A DNA stretch of 64,000 bases from Ignelater luminosus (taxonomy: Eukaryota; Arthropoda; Insecta; Coleoptera; Elateridae): contig VTPC01091267.1 of the NCBI GenBank assembly GCA_011009095.1, forward strand, positions 54,347 through 118,346, written 5' to 3'. Shown here piece by piece: positions 1-10,330 of this stretch (the first letter of the stretch is position 1; the number at the start of each line of letters is the position of its first letter). The translations under genes were made by a program, and so were the position numbers. The notes under the pieces are model-generated. The model saw nothing but the letters and a program-made list of their open reading frames with translations. It had not been told where the DNA came from and ran no database searches.

Positions 1-779
1 TATGTCTTCTTGTATCTGCCCTCTCCCTAAGTTGAGGACCACAGACACCCCGCTGCAGCATCCTCCCCGTCTTGTGGTCTAACCGACGTCTACTCCTTGG
101 AAAAAAGATAGACTTATGTCAGGCTTTATAAGGCCAGTAGTCTCTTTCCAAAATGCGGGGTTGGTAGTTTTCCAATTTACGGAGTCCTTTTTCCTGTTAC
201 TATCATCTGCTACCTTGCTTCTTTCCTGTCACAGTTCTACAAAAGACCGTTATTCGAAAACTTTGCTAGCTATCACGCTGCACACAATAACCCCACCGTT
301 CCATGGACCATCTAGGACCTGTACCACATTGGCACCACGTCACACTACACTACACTTCCACTGCAGCACTTCCATTGGCTTCCCATAGACAGTTGATGTT
401 CCTATCATCAAGTCTAAGCAGAAACACCAACCACAAGCAGCAGCTTACTAGTCTTCACTTGCCGTTCTATCTCAGTCAATTAGACATTTCACTAACGCTT
501 TCATACACATCACAAATAGAAAATTCCTACAACTCTGAACTAACAGACGCTATTTGTATAAAAACAATGCCGACATGAAGAAGTTTTCTACAGCCATTTC
601 GTCGTTATTGACAAACAACAACTAGTGGCAGCTCTAGATGCGTTGTGGATGATTATTTGTTTGGAAGTTAAAATTTAATCCAAAGCAACTTTCTCGTTTT
701 TATCTAATAAATACGTTTTATTACGTTTTTTAAAGTATTCACCACACCATCACTATACATAGCTTAATTTAACAACACT
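1..779. other. No recognised gene; C-richer left edge
   Basis: The first 550 bases or so are visibly richer in C than the AT-rich DNA that follows. Short open frames of about 90 codons exist on the plus strand, but none shows a recognisable domain. The reverse complement of 1-190 reads as a patchy protein-like stretch, which could be the edge of an older transposon cut off by the window. I could not assign it to a family. Confidence 0.3.
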
Positions 780-1740
780 AATTTCCACGTTTCTTCAGAC
801 AATGCTCGTACTTCCTCTTCAAATTCCACCAACGCATCATCGTTGGGGAATTAGAATCGACCCTTTCGTAACTTTTCCTTTATTTTAGGGAATAAAAAGA
901 AATCGCAAGGCGCCGAGTCCGGACTATGTAGTTGGTAGCTGACCGTGGAAATCAAATTATCCCTCCAAAAATCAGATGTTCTACCGGCTGTATGTGCAGC
1001 AGCATTGTCGTTAAATTCGGGCAATCTCGTCCTTGATCGTTTTTCTTCGATTGCCCGAAAGACTTGTGGTAGGCAGATGGTAACATACATACCACTCAAC
1101 GATAGCAGTCCTTTGGGTCTCAAGAAGTACTGATGCTATATATTCACTTTTTGCACAAAAAAACTGGCGATTATTTTCATTCCAATGTTTGTCGATCTTC
1201 TTACTTTTGTTGGTCTTTCTTCACATTCGAACAGTCACACTCGCAATTACCTTTTGAATTCTGGATCAAACTGGTACATCCAGTAACATCTTCGGTAACA
1301 ATATCAAATATGTGCTTAAAATTGCAATTATCAAATTTCCTAAGCATGTAGCTTTTCTGTTCTCGAGTAAGAGAAGGGACACACGTTTCTTAACACAAAG
1401 GTGTTCGTTTAGAATGGTTTCTACCGCTGTCGATCCAATGCCGGTAATATTCTGAATTGTTCGTTAAGTTAAACGACGACTATCTCTTATTAGATTTTCA
1501 ACGGCATTAACATTTTCTGGAGTGACTGCAGTGTTAGCTCATCCGCTTCTTTCTTCGTCTGTCACCGTTGTACGTCCTCGTTTAAATTCATTGTACCACC
1601 GATAGACTGTTGCCCGAGAAAGATTCTTTATACCAAAAACATCATTTAATTTTCACACACTCATTCACATTCAACCCGTTTGAAATCATCGCACGAAAGT
1701 GCTCACGCGTCAACTATATTGTAGCATTTAATTTGAAATG
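780..1740 (-). pseudogene. Highly degenerate mariner transposase relic
   Basis: Reading the minus strand across several frames gives the mariner transposase landmarks in the right order. The N-terminal helix-turn-helix region (LTREHFRAMIS near 1710) comes first. Next are a second DNA-binding helix with a YNEFKRGR-like segment (about 1580), a TPENVNAVE linker and an ICLPQVFRAI segment. The catalytic core follows (NDNAAAH about 1010, APCDFFLFPKIK about 900), then a C-terminal acidic stretch near 830. The last two aspartates are 34 residues apart, as in DD34D mariners. Stops and frameshifts are scattered throughout, so it cannot be expressed. It belongs to a different subfamily from the intact copy just to its right. 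I could not find terminal inverted repeats, so the limits are only those of recognisable coding sequence. Confidence 0.75.
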
Positions 1741-1770
1741 CTATAAAAAACAACAACTTGAAACAATCTA

Positions 1771-3064
1771 CGAGGGCGGTTCAATAAGTACCCGTGTTAG
1801 AAATGAAGACACAATTTTTTTCAAAAATTTTTTTTTTATTTTTTAACATAGTCTCCTTTTAGAAATATACACTTCTCCCAACGTTCCTGCCGTTTTTTTA
1901 ACTCCTCCAAAAAATAGGATTTGTCGAACTCTCCAAAATACGCCTCTATCTCGGCGATGACTTCCTCGTTTGAGCTAAATTTTTTTCCCGCGAGCCATTT
2001 CTTCATGTTAGGAAACAAGAAAAAGTCGCAGGGAACAAGATCGGATGAATACGGGGGGTGCGGCAGCAATTCGTAACGCAATTCATGCAGTTTGGCGGCG
2101 ACAACTCCGGATGAATGTGCTGGTGCGTTATCGTGGTGAAACAGCACCTTCTTTTTCGCCAAATGCGGCCGTGTCTCCTTCAATTTTTTGTCGAAGCTGT
2201 CTAATAACTCACTGTAGTATTGTCCAGTGATCGTTCTTCCTTTTTCTAAAAAATCCATGAGGATGACGTTGTTCGCATCCCAAAAAATCGTCGCCATGAC
2301 CTTTCCGGCCGATGGAAACATCTTCGCCTTCTTTGGAGCAGATTCACCGGGAGAAATCCATTGTTTTGATTGTTGCTTAGTTTCTGGTGTGTAATGATGA
2401 ATCCAGGTTTCATCAACGGTGACAACTCGACGCAAAAACTCCTTCGGATTTCGCTTAAATTGCTCCAAACACTGCTTCGAAGTTAACAGCCGCATCCGCT
2501 TGTTGTCCACCGTTAGCAATCGCGGCACCCATCGCGCCGACAATTTTTTCATCGCCAACTTATCATGTAAAATATTAATTGCCGTTCCGGTCGACACACC
2601 TACGGCCTCTGATACTTCACGCACTTTCGTTCGTCGATCAGCGAGAATCATGTCGTGGACTTTTTGAATGATTTCCTCGGTAACCACGTCTGCCGGGCGT
2701 CCTGGTCGCTCCTCATCAAAAACGGATGTTCGCCCACGTTTAAATTCGTTGAACCAATATCTAACTGTGGTCATAGATGGCGAAGTGTCCCCATAAACAG
2801 CATCGAACATTGCTTTTATCTCCTCGCATTTTTTCCCATCCAAAAACAGAAAGCGAATTACCGAACGATACTGCTCTTTTTCCATCTTAGCTAAAATCAC
2901 GAAACACGTCTTACTCAAATGGCTGTCAAATCCAAACTAACCTATCAATCAGTCTGCAATTTGTTATACCGTCGTTTGATAGATGGCAGCACACGATGAT
3001 AACACCAACTTCCCTCAGGAACGCCGTCTGTCGTCAAACACAGGTACTTACTGAACCGCCCTCG
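1771..3064 (-). mobile_element. Complete mariner element with TIRs and TA target site
   Basis: The two ends are inverted repeats: the left end starts CGAGGGCGGTTCA and the reverse complement of the right end starts the same way. About 27 of the first 30 positions agree. Both sides are flanked by the TA dinucleotide that Tc1/mariner elements duplicate (1769-1770 and 3065-3066). The element is 1294 bp, a normal length for a mariner (about 1.3 kb), and encloses a single uninterrupted transposase frame on the minus strand. It sits only about 30 bp from the older degenerate mariner. The good TIR match and open frame point to a comparatively young insertion. Confidence 0.9.
1836..2885 (-). CDS. Mariner transposase, DD34D, apparently intact
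   Basis: Cut-and-paste transposase of the mariner family, 349 codons with no internal stop, close to the usual 340-350. I chose the start at 2885 (MEKEQYRSVIRF), which matches where mariner proteins begin; an in-frame ATG 11 codons upstream at 2918 is probably not used. From the N-terminus there is a helix-turn-helix region ending in WFNEFKRGR, a second one with the WVPRLL signature near residue 120, and the catalytic domain. Its three acidic residues are in VDETWIHH, HHDNAPAH and VPCDFF, the last two separated by 34 residues. The usual YSPDLAP box reads YSSDLVP here, two changes that might weaken activity. The TIRs lie about 65 bp beyond the stop and 180 bp upstream of the start. Family assignment is secure; activity is only inferred. 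Confidence 0.9.
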   Translation of the reverse strand: MEKEQYRSVIRFLFLDGKKCEEIKAMFDAVYGDTSPSMTTVRYWFNEFKRGRTSVFDEERPGRPADVVTEEIIQKVHDMILADRRTKVREVSEAVGVSTGTAINILHDKLAMKKLSARWVPRLLTVDNKRMRLLTSKQCLEQFKRNPKEFLRRVVTVDETWIHHYTPETKQQSKQWISPGESAPKKAKMFPSAGKVMATIFWDANNVILMDFLEKGRTITGQYYSELLDSFDKKLKETRPHLAKKKVLFHHDNAPAHSSGVVAAKLHELRYELLPHPPYSSDLVPCDFFLFPNMKKWLAGKKFSSNEEVIAEIEAYFGEFDKSYFLEELKKRQERWEKCIFLKGDYVKK

Positions 3065-3066
3065 TA

Positions 3067-6000
3067 TTTAAGCTATGAAATCCAATAAAAATAAATTATT
3101 TAACGATATGTGGATTATTTAAGAAAAACTCAAAAACAGTTACAAAAATATAAAGAAATTTCAAGTGAGTGGTAGACAATAATGAAGTTGTAGATTTTCG
3201 CACCGTAGAACAATAAAAATTAATAAATAGCTTTGTCTCATGCAGTATAGATAAATAGTTGTCATTCTAAAATTACTTTTACACTTCGTGTAATGGTCAA
3301 TAAATTTAAACTATGAGAATCAGAGGTTTTGATACACGTTGCATGTGTTTTTGAATGAAACTAGGTAAAGTCTGTAAAGATTTACCAAGTTATCACTTCT
3401 ACTCGTCATTCTGGGGTTACAGAAAAGAAATGGCATGTAACATTTGGTCTTTTGTTAGATTTAATAAATAGTTTTTGACTAAGTAGCACAATTGATTACT
3501 AATAAAAGTCGGCAAGCAGACAAGTACTCTAATAATTTTTCATAGGCGTTATTTTAAAATTAATCCATCATTAAATATGTTTACAAAATACAAGTTAATC
3601 ACAAAATATTATAAAAACTTACTTCTTAACAAAACATTGAACAGATTCTCTTTGCTTGTTGTGCAAATAATGCTCTTAAAAGTTATTAATTTACATCCTA
3701 AATTATTAGGTCGCTTTTTCTTTATATTATTGGTGTCTAAAGCGAATGAAAGGAAAAAACGAGTTAGAATTTTGAATCTAGCGTCAAGCGATTGAAAAAG
3801 TGATAAAACAAACTACGATCAGTGCGTGACCTAAAATAAATTTCTTATATTTCACAAAAGCTGTTTGATCAAAGCTGACCCTAGTCAAAGCTGTTTGCAA
3901 TTTTGTGAATGAAGTTGTCTTCTCGCTTTCCATGGCAAACATTTCTGTAATAAAATATGCAAAGTAGCACGTAGATGGGCTCAACACAAATATTTTCCGG
4001 TATCACTTTTTGAATATTAGCTTTTTATTTAAATGTAAATTATGATGCAACAATAACTTGGTATACATGAAAGCTTTTTGATATTACTTTTTTGTTGTTT
4101 TACTCTGAGATTTTTTTTCTTCGATATTTCATTTTTTTGAAAAGCTTGTAAGGTAGGCAGAAACTAATACGTATGTATTCCGATATCCTATATGTACATA
4201 TTATAAATAGCAGCATAAACAGAAAATAAAAGCTCAAAATTGAATTTAAAATGCGGAAGAAGGGCTTAGTAAATTAATATGGACTTGGAAGGAGGATTGG
4301 GAAACATATTCCTCCCCGAGCAAGAATTTTAATTTGTGCTCGCCAACATTTTTACTGGCAAAATTACGGTCAATTCTTTTGTGACAAACCCAACAAAATT
4401 TAATTTACGGTCCATGCAACGGATGCGTTTTATTTCGCATTTTTGCGTCAGAATATGTTAATAAAACACAGCTAATATGCATACGGCCAGCTGCCATTCC
4501 AAATCCATTTTCGAAAATGGCTGTGGTGTCCGTTTAAAGCGACGTTACATCAACATGTATAAATTTGTAACGATGTGTTAACCTGCCTATTATAAAAAAA
4601 TTACTAAACTCTAGACTTTAGTGATAATTTAGATACAATTGCATTCATTTCTAGTTCAGCTACAATTTAACTCGTATTTGTCGAGGGAAACAACTGTAAA
4701 AGTACACAAAATGAAATATCCTGCATTTTGAACTTTTTTATTTCCTGATGTTTAGTTTTCCACATGACTGGAAAAACCTTTTTTGGTGATCATACACAAA
4801 CACAATAATGTTAAATTCAAAAAGCAGCTGGGTAAAATAAATGAAAATTAAAAGATAAAATGAAACAGTACAAGCTAGATAAAGTTAAAAGGAAATGTGT
4901 GTTGTATTATTAAAAAGTTTTGGTTGTAACTTTTTATGTACTTAAGAGATAAAAGGTAAGAGATCGATGTCTGAAAACTGGTATTGTGAATAACCCTTTA
5001 AATAAAGAGGAGAACTTGTAAGATGCGCTAAGAGATATGTGTTGAAGGACAGGAAAGTTTTGTTAGGGTAATACTCTCAGAGAAATGTAAATGTCAGATA
5101 ATAATACACCTAATATTAGCACAGTTAATGGAACTTTCTGCAGTTTGTACTAAATTAAATGCAAATCAGTGAAAACGCACCTTTACACAAAAGTTAGTTA
5201 TACTCGCAGATTTTAATCTTGAACCCGAAACACATTTTAGCAGAAAAATAAACCCAAACTTCACAGTGAAGAGGAAAAGAGGTGTTAAAAATATAAAAAG
5301 CAAAGTCAAAAGATTTTAAAACTAAATACAAATACTGAAATGTAAAATGGAAAGTTAAGAAGAACTTTGAAAGCGAGAACCGTGGCTGAAATAATTATTA
5401 TTTACCACTCGATTATTTACACATGAAACACCTTTTCATATTCAGGAAATATGCAAATGACGGCTTTAGGGTTTTTGCTAAAATCGCTTAATTAGACCCA
5501 CATTTTCTACCATCTTCGAATCGTACATTCACTTGCCAGCTTTTTACTGGCTTGTGGGTTAGAATATTTAAAAGATAATAACAGTTGTTAGGTTACATTA
5601 ATAAACAAAAACCAACAATAGGCTTGAAGGGATTTGTGAGATGATTTATTATTCGCACCATTATCATAAGTAAAAACTTTTTTCATAATAGAAGGATTCG
5701 CAAGAAGGAAGTATTGAAAAGTTCATTATCATATCTGAAAGCGTTGAACTTTGAACTTGATAATTGCTTTAACCTTTGGCAATACAAAATTATATTTAGA
5801 AATTCATATTTCTCCAGCACTAAGTTTAAGCTTTATTGTGGTTGCGATCGCGTGCTGTTTACAAATACACTAATTTACAAAAGCGTCGTGTGAAGACATT
5901 GTTACAGCTTTTTAAAGTGCGATATTAGAACCTTTTAAAAATTTAATATCTCACACATTCTACAAAAGTTTATACACGTTTGTTCAGTTGCTATGCTCTT

Positions 6001-6649
6001 AGAGAAAAATTATAATAAATGTAAAGGAACGATGGATGTAATGTAACGTCTACATATTATTTCTTGTAAATTTATATTTAATGCTTATGTTAGCAGTAGG
6101 CGTCGAGATTTCTGCGTTTCTGTTGTGATTTGTAAAGTGAAAATATGATTTTCTATACTTGAAACTTCCACCATTGTAATGCTATTTCCAGAAAAGTAGA
6201 TTCAATAAATTTTCTCAGATTTTATCTCGGGATGTTTCCTTCAAAACAAGAATACTTTTCTGATATTAACGTAAACATTAACTTTAGGACCTACTGAAGA
6301 CGAGTGCGTCTTATTTTTGTTTTAGGTTTAATAACAAAATTATGCAAGAATTAGTATTTATGTAAAGTTTTAAATTTATTAATTTTAATAATTTGTTCTC
6401 ACATTTTCACAAATTTACTCCTGTCACATAATTACAGTACATTAACTTCTTAATTTTTTTTCTTGACTTGAAGCTAAACGTTACCATCCAAAAATAATAT
6501 GGACGGAATTTCAAATATAATACCTATTTGTGTTTTGTTCATGCATTTTATTCATTTTTCTTGTATAATTACAATTATGCCACAGAGAAGTAACTGTGTA
6601 ATGTTAAACATTTTAGTTTAGGTGTTGGGTTTAATTAAAATATTGAATG
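3067..6649. other. AT-rich intergenic DNA, no recognised gene
   Basis: The open frames here are short and of simple AT-rich composition, and I see no domain in any of them. I noted no terminal repeats, tRNA-like boxes or tandem arrays. It reads as unconstrained non-coding DNA between two mariner insertions. Confidence 0.6.
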
Positions 6650-6651
6650 TA

Positions 6652-7528
6652 CAAGGGTCGTTTGAAAAGTCCGTGCAAAAATAAAAACTACTTAATTGTT
6701 TGGGGTAAACCTTTTTTATTTTTCAACATAGTCTCCTTTTAGGCTTATACACTTCGTCCAACGCTGCTCTAGTTTGTTGATCCCTTCTGAATAACAGAAT
6801 TTGTCCAAGTCTGAAAAATAGCCATTCGTTTCTGCAATCACCTCCTCGTTTGAATAAAATCTTTTTCCTGCCAGATATTTCTTCAAATTGGGGAACAAAT
6901 AGTAGTCCGAGGGAGCCAAGTCTGGAGAATAGGGGGGATGTGAAACGAGTTGGAACCCTATTTCCATTAATTTTGCGACCGCAACTGCTGAGGCGTGAGC
7001 TGGTGCGTTGTCGTGATGGAAAAGGACTTTTTTGTGGGCCAATCGTGGGCGTTTTTCTTGCAACTCGGTTTTTAAACGGTCCAATAACGATGAATGATAT
7101 GCACCTGTAATAGTTTTAACCTTTTCCAAATAGTCGATGAGGATTATTCCTTGCCAACAGGGTGTCCAGAACGTTCAGCGTCACTTGTGACCATATGGCC
7201 GCTCAGAAAATTTTGAAACCAATTATAAACTGTTCTAATCGAAAGTGCAGAGTCACCATAATGTTTATCAAGCTTTTTTTTAGTCTCCTGAGGCGTTTTG
7301 CCTTTCATAAAGTGATGTTTAATCAACACACGAAATTCTTTTTCGTCCATTTTTTGAAAATCACTCGACTTCCTCGATTCAAACGAATGCCAAACACAAA
7401 GAAGTAGACCGATCTGGCTGAAACTTGGTGTGTGTTCTTCCAAGAGATGCTACTAACTAAACATAATCTCGATATGCGCCAGTAGTGTCATCTCTCTGAC
7501 TTTGCATGGACTTTTCAAACGACCCTCG
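6652..7528 (-). mobile_element. Internally deleted mariner element with TIRs
   Basis: The left end starts CAAGGGTCGTTTGAAAAGTC and the reverse complement of the right end starts CGAGGGTCGTTTGAAAAGTC, so only one of the first 20 positions differs. Flanking TA dinucleotides (6650-6651 and 7529-7530) mark the target duplication. At 877 bp it is about 400 bp short of a full mariner, and the loss is in the middle of the transposase. Its TIR differs from that of the intact copy at 1771-3064, so it is a separate lineage. Intact ends mean it could in principle be moved in trans by a related transposase. Confidence 0.88.
6716..7350 (-). pseudogene. Mariner transposase with central deletion
   Basis: The N-terminal part runs from the start at 7350 (MDEKEFRVLIKHHF) through the first DNA-binding region to AERSGHP near 7145. 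The sequence then jumps to IILIDYLEKVKTI, which belongs about 130 residues further on in the family. The missing piece covers the second DNA-binding region, the WVPR signature and the first catalytic aspartate. The C-terminal half keeps HHDNAPAH and SPDLAPSDYY, 34 residues apart, and ends LKGDYVEK. The two halves are in different frames, so the junction also creates a frameshift. The protein cannot be functional. Similar deletions are common in non-autonomous mariners. Confidence 0.88.
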
Positions 7529-7530
7529 TA

Positions 7531-8747
7531 TACAACTTTTCTGGATGTTTTTGCATTTTAATCTAAATGCATTAGACCCAGTTTAATTATATACGATGTG
7601 AGTAAACGTCTTTCTAATAAAATAACGGCCTTATTTGGAGATAGATGGCAAATATCAAATTCTTGCAAAACTCAAAAAAACTCTTACCATAACTTAGTTT
7701 TTTCCTCTTACTGCTTTTATCTCTTTAGATGGCTTTTATTTTATTTAATAAATAAGCCTTGGACGTTTTAGGTTTTGCCTCGCACCAGTCCCACCCCGTA
7801 CGCGTAACTGTTGGAGGGAGCTGATTCTTGAATTCCAACCTAAAACATCCTAGCTCATTTAATAAATATTGCAAGTTAAAGAAGCAGATAAGTAGCTGAT
7901 TATCGAAAAATTATTTTATATTTATATAATAATATTAAAATTCATTCGCATTCCAAAAATAACCTACAATGTTGACAACGAATAAAAAGCATGCAATTAT
8001 GAGAATTATAATTGCTACTTGTAAAAGAAATGTTTTTTTCTATCTATTATTTGGCTTTTACATTTCTGCTTAAGCTATTTTGTGTGATTTAGGTATATCG
8101 AATTGTACTAACTTGAAAATTTATTCTAACTTTACACTATCCGATAAATTGCACAAGACGCTTAAGAAAATATTGTTTTCTAACACCGTATTCGAAAATA
8201 GCCTTTTCTTTATTCATTTTGCTATAGAAACTAGATTTTACTTGACTAGTCAGCAAAGTACTTTACCTTACTAGTCAGGTAAAGTATTTTCCTGACTCGA
8301 AAAAAATAAGTACAAACTTCAAGAAAACATTAATGTATTCTTCTTCTGGAGGTGTACATGAAAACTCTTCACTATCACTTTCACTAATTTTTAAGAAATA
8401 CAAAACCAAAATTGCGAATAATTACACAACTACGCAAAACCAACGGAAACAGGTCCGAGCGTGTATTTTATTTATGTTTACAATCTTGTTTTTGGCACCT
8501 TGGATACGTATATAGCTATACATACAGACAACATGATTTTTGCAAAAAAAAAATTAGAACGGTTAATAATTATTTGTAATTTCTGCTTTTGTATTGTTTC
8601 AAGCTTTTTACATTAAATATATGTAAATGCAAAAAGCGTCCACCACTATAAATACTGTCCAACTATATTTACACATTATTATGAAATGCATTTTATTATT
8701 AATTTTTAATACAAATTTAAAGTGCTGCCAGGCAAATACTGAAATTT
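7531..8747. other. AT-rich intergenic DNA with two small hairpins
   Basis: No coding sequence recognised. It contains the small palindromic repeat at 7743-7868, described separately. It also has a perfect 9-bp stem (TACTTTACC at 8259-8267 with GGTAAAGTA at 8278-8286, 10-nt loop) that lies between two copies of ACTAGTCAG. Confidence 0.5.
7743..7868. repeat. Small palindromic MITE-like repeat
   Basis: A 12-bp direct repeat ATTTAATAAATA occurs at 7743-7754 and again at 7857-7868. Just inside it is an inverted pair, GGACGTTTTAGGTT at 7761-7774 and its near-complement AACCTAAAACATCC at 7837-7850, with one mismatch in 14. The enclosed 60 bp is much more GC-rich than its surroundings. This layout fits a very short inverted-repeat insertion. 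The flanking repeat is itself nearly palindromic, so it could be part of the element rather than a target duplication. Confidence 0.45.
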
Positions 8748-8823
8748 GGCAGTTTCAACAAATAAAGAATTTGGTTGTTTGGTTGATTTCTAATCAAGAG
8801 ATCCGTGTTCGACTCCTGCTGCC
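8748..8823 (+). repeat. tRNA-Arg(UCU)-like sequence, degenerate
   Basis: The 76-nt stretch has a perfect internal B-box (GTTCGACTCC, 8807-8816). Its acceptor-like ends (GGCAG at the start, CTGCC at the end) pair. A 7-nt loop, TTTCTAA, would present a TCT anticodon. A T-run follows shortly after, as in polymerase III units. The T-stem and D-arm do not fold properly, so it is not a working tRNA gene. A tRNA pseudogene or SINE head is more likely. Confidence 0.5.
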
Positions 8824-8958
8824 GACTACTAATTTTTTTCTATTTCTTTTTAGTTTTTATTTGACGTCTCCTTTTTGTACTAATTAACTAGAATAATCTT
8901 CCTTATAAAAAAAACTTAATATAAAAATTAAAGAAAAATCTAAAGGCATCACAAGGTG

Positions 8959-9031
8959 TCCGACAGCGGGGATCGAACGCACGACCTCTAGATTAGAAGT
9001 CAGACAGTATATCCACATGACCATATTATTA
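8959..9031 (-). repeat. Second tRNA-Arg(UCU)-like sequence, opposite strand
   Basis: On the minus strand an A-box-like TGGTCATGTGG is followed by the loop CTTCTAA, again placing TCT in the anticodon position. A B-box, GTTCGATCCC, comes next, with four of five T-stem pairs intact. The 3' acceptor half TGTCGGA has no matching 5' half, so the gene is broken. It lies about 135 bp from the plus-strand tRNA-like sequence and faces it, which suggests both belong to one tRNA-derived repeat insertion or to two SINE heads. Confidence 0.5.
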
Positions 9032-9108
9032 GATACTTAAAATTTGCCGATTATGGTATATTTAAAGTACAGAACCTTACATTTAAAAATTAATAATAAA
9101 TAGTATAT

Positions 9109-9224
9109 TATTCAACGAGCACATAATGTAGGCTATTATTCAAGAGGATGAAGTTTACACACGAGCCGAAGGCTCGTGTGTAAATTATCCGAGTGAATAA
9201 TGCCCATTATGTGCGAGTCGAATA
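9109..9224. repeat. 116-bp near-perfect hairpin palindrome
   Basis: The whole segment folds back on itself. The centre is a perfect 14-bp stem, TTTACACACGAGCC (9154-9167) against GGCTCGTGTGTAAA (9171-9184), with a GAA loop. The outer parts, TATTCAACGAGCACATAATG and CATTATGTGCGAGTCGAATA, also pair with few mismatches. A short open stretch after it (about 9238-9355) reads as an acidic peptide containing SNTSEEDLDVDSPKGGDVQI, possibly the remnant of an ORF of the parent element. It resembles a fold-back MITE; I cannot name the superfamily. Confidence 0.6.
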
Positions 9225-10013
9225 CGATGCTTTATCTACAATTCTAACACTTCTGAGGAAGATCTGGACGTAGACTCCCCTAAAGGAGGCGATGTTCAAA
9301 TTCTTGAATATGTAGAAGTCAATGAAAGTAAACAATCTTCACAAAGAGAATTTTAGACCTGGAAGACAAGGATCCTCTGAAGACGATGTCCAAATTTTTT
9401 TTCTAACAATAAATAGTTTCAGATTATAACAATTTCTATTTTGATTATATCTATAAATAGGGAACCAACAAAACACCGCCAGTGAATAAAATCCATATAA
9501 TTCACTAGTGTTTTATGAATATGTTATATCCCTATGCTTACGCGTATAATGACTATATTATTGAAGAGTCGTAGATAAATGTAATTTATTAAGAATATAC
9601 AGTGTGTCCAAGGTAAGGATGCACAGCATGGGGATCTTGGAAACGGTAAGAGATACAGCATCGGTTAAATGGGATGAAAGTTGGCTATTTATAGGACCTT
9701 TTTGTTGGCGTTTGCAGAATCTGGATATCTTGGATAGTTTCAGAAATATTTAAATAAAAGTAGATTTCTTGATTTTCGTTATTATTTTTTCTTTCCTTTT
9801 TTTTTTGAAGAGATATCGAAAAACTGAAACCACTTTTCCATTACCACTTAAAAATACGCTAACAAAATTCCTGTACAACGTTTCGGTTTCGAGTAAGCAT
9901 CATCAACCTCATTTTTTTAAATAGGCAGAAAAACAATTTAAATTTGTTTTAGATAGCTCTTGTTGTCATGATTCTAATGATGTAAACATGATGGGGTTAT
10001 TTTGTTGTGTTCC
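9225..10013. other. Repeat-like non-coding stretch
   Basis: The part from about 9600 to 9740 begins with ACAGTGTGTCCAAGG and includes AAACGGTAAGAGATACAGCA. It has the look of a dispersed insect repeat, but I cannot name a family from sequence alone. A smaller imperfect hairpin lies around 9475-9525. No coding region recognised. Confidence 0.3.
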
Positions 10014-10330
10014 AATCAGCGTTCACAGTTCTTCGATCGTCTAAAGCAATGGTTGTCACATGTCCAGAAATACGGAAGAAACAGGCGATCATTTAGTTTA
10101 CAACACTGCGTGAACGAACAACTTTTGCGGATTTCGATTCATCTCGAAAATCCAAACAGTGGACTGTTGTTTAATTTCCGGTTCGTATGAGTAGATCCAA
10201 CTTTCCTCACCAGTAACAATGTCGTACACTAAGTTTGAATGATCTGGGTTGAATTTCTTTGGTATTTCTTTGCATCAACTTACACTTTTAAATGATCGTG
10301 TAAAGTCGTGTGTATTGCTTTCACGTTAAT
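10014..10330 (-). pseudogene. Mariner transposase fragment
   Basis: On the minus strand, from right to left, the translation shows a DNA-binding tail (INVKAIHTTLHDHLKV near 10300). After a small deletion comes VYDIVTGEESWIYSYEPE, the region of the first catalytic residue, then KQQSTVWIFE. After a one-base frame change follow KVVRSRS, IACFF and DDRRTVNADW. This is the middle third of a mariner transposase, related to the degenerate copy at 780-1740 and not to the intact one. The first catalytic position reads GEES rather than the usual GDES. No TIR could be found. Confidence 0.75.
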
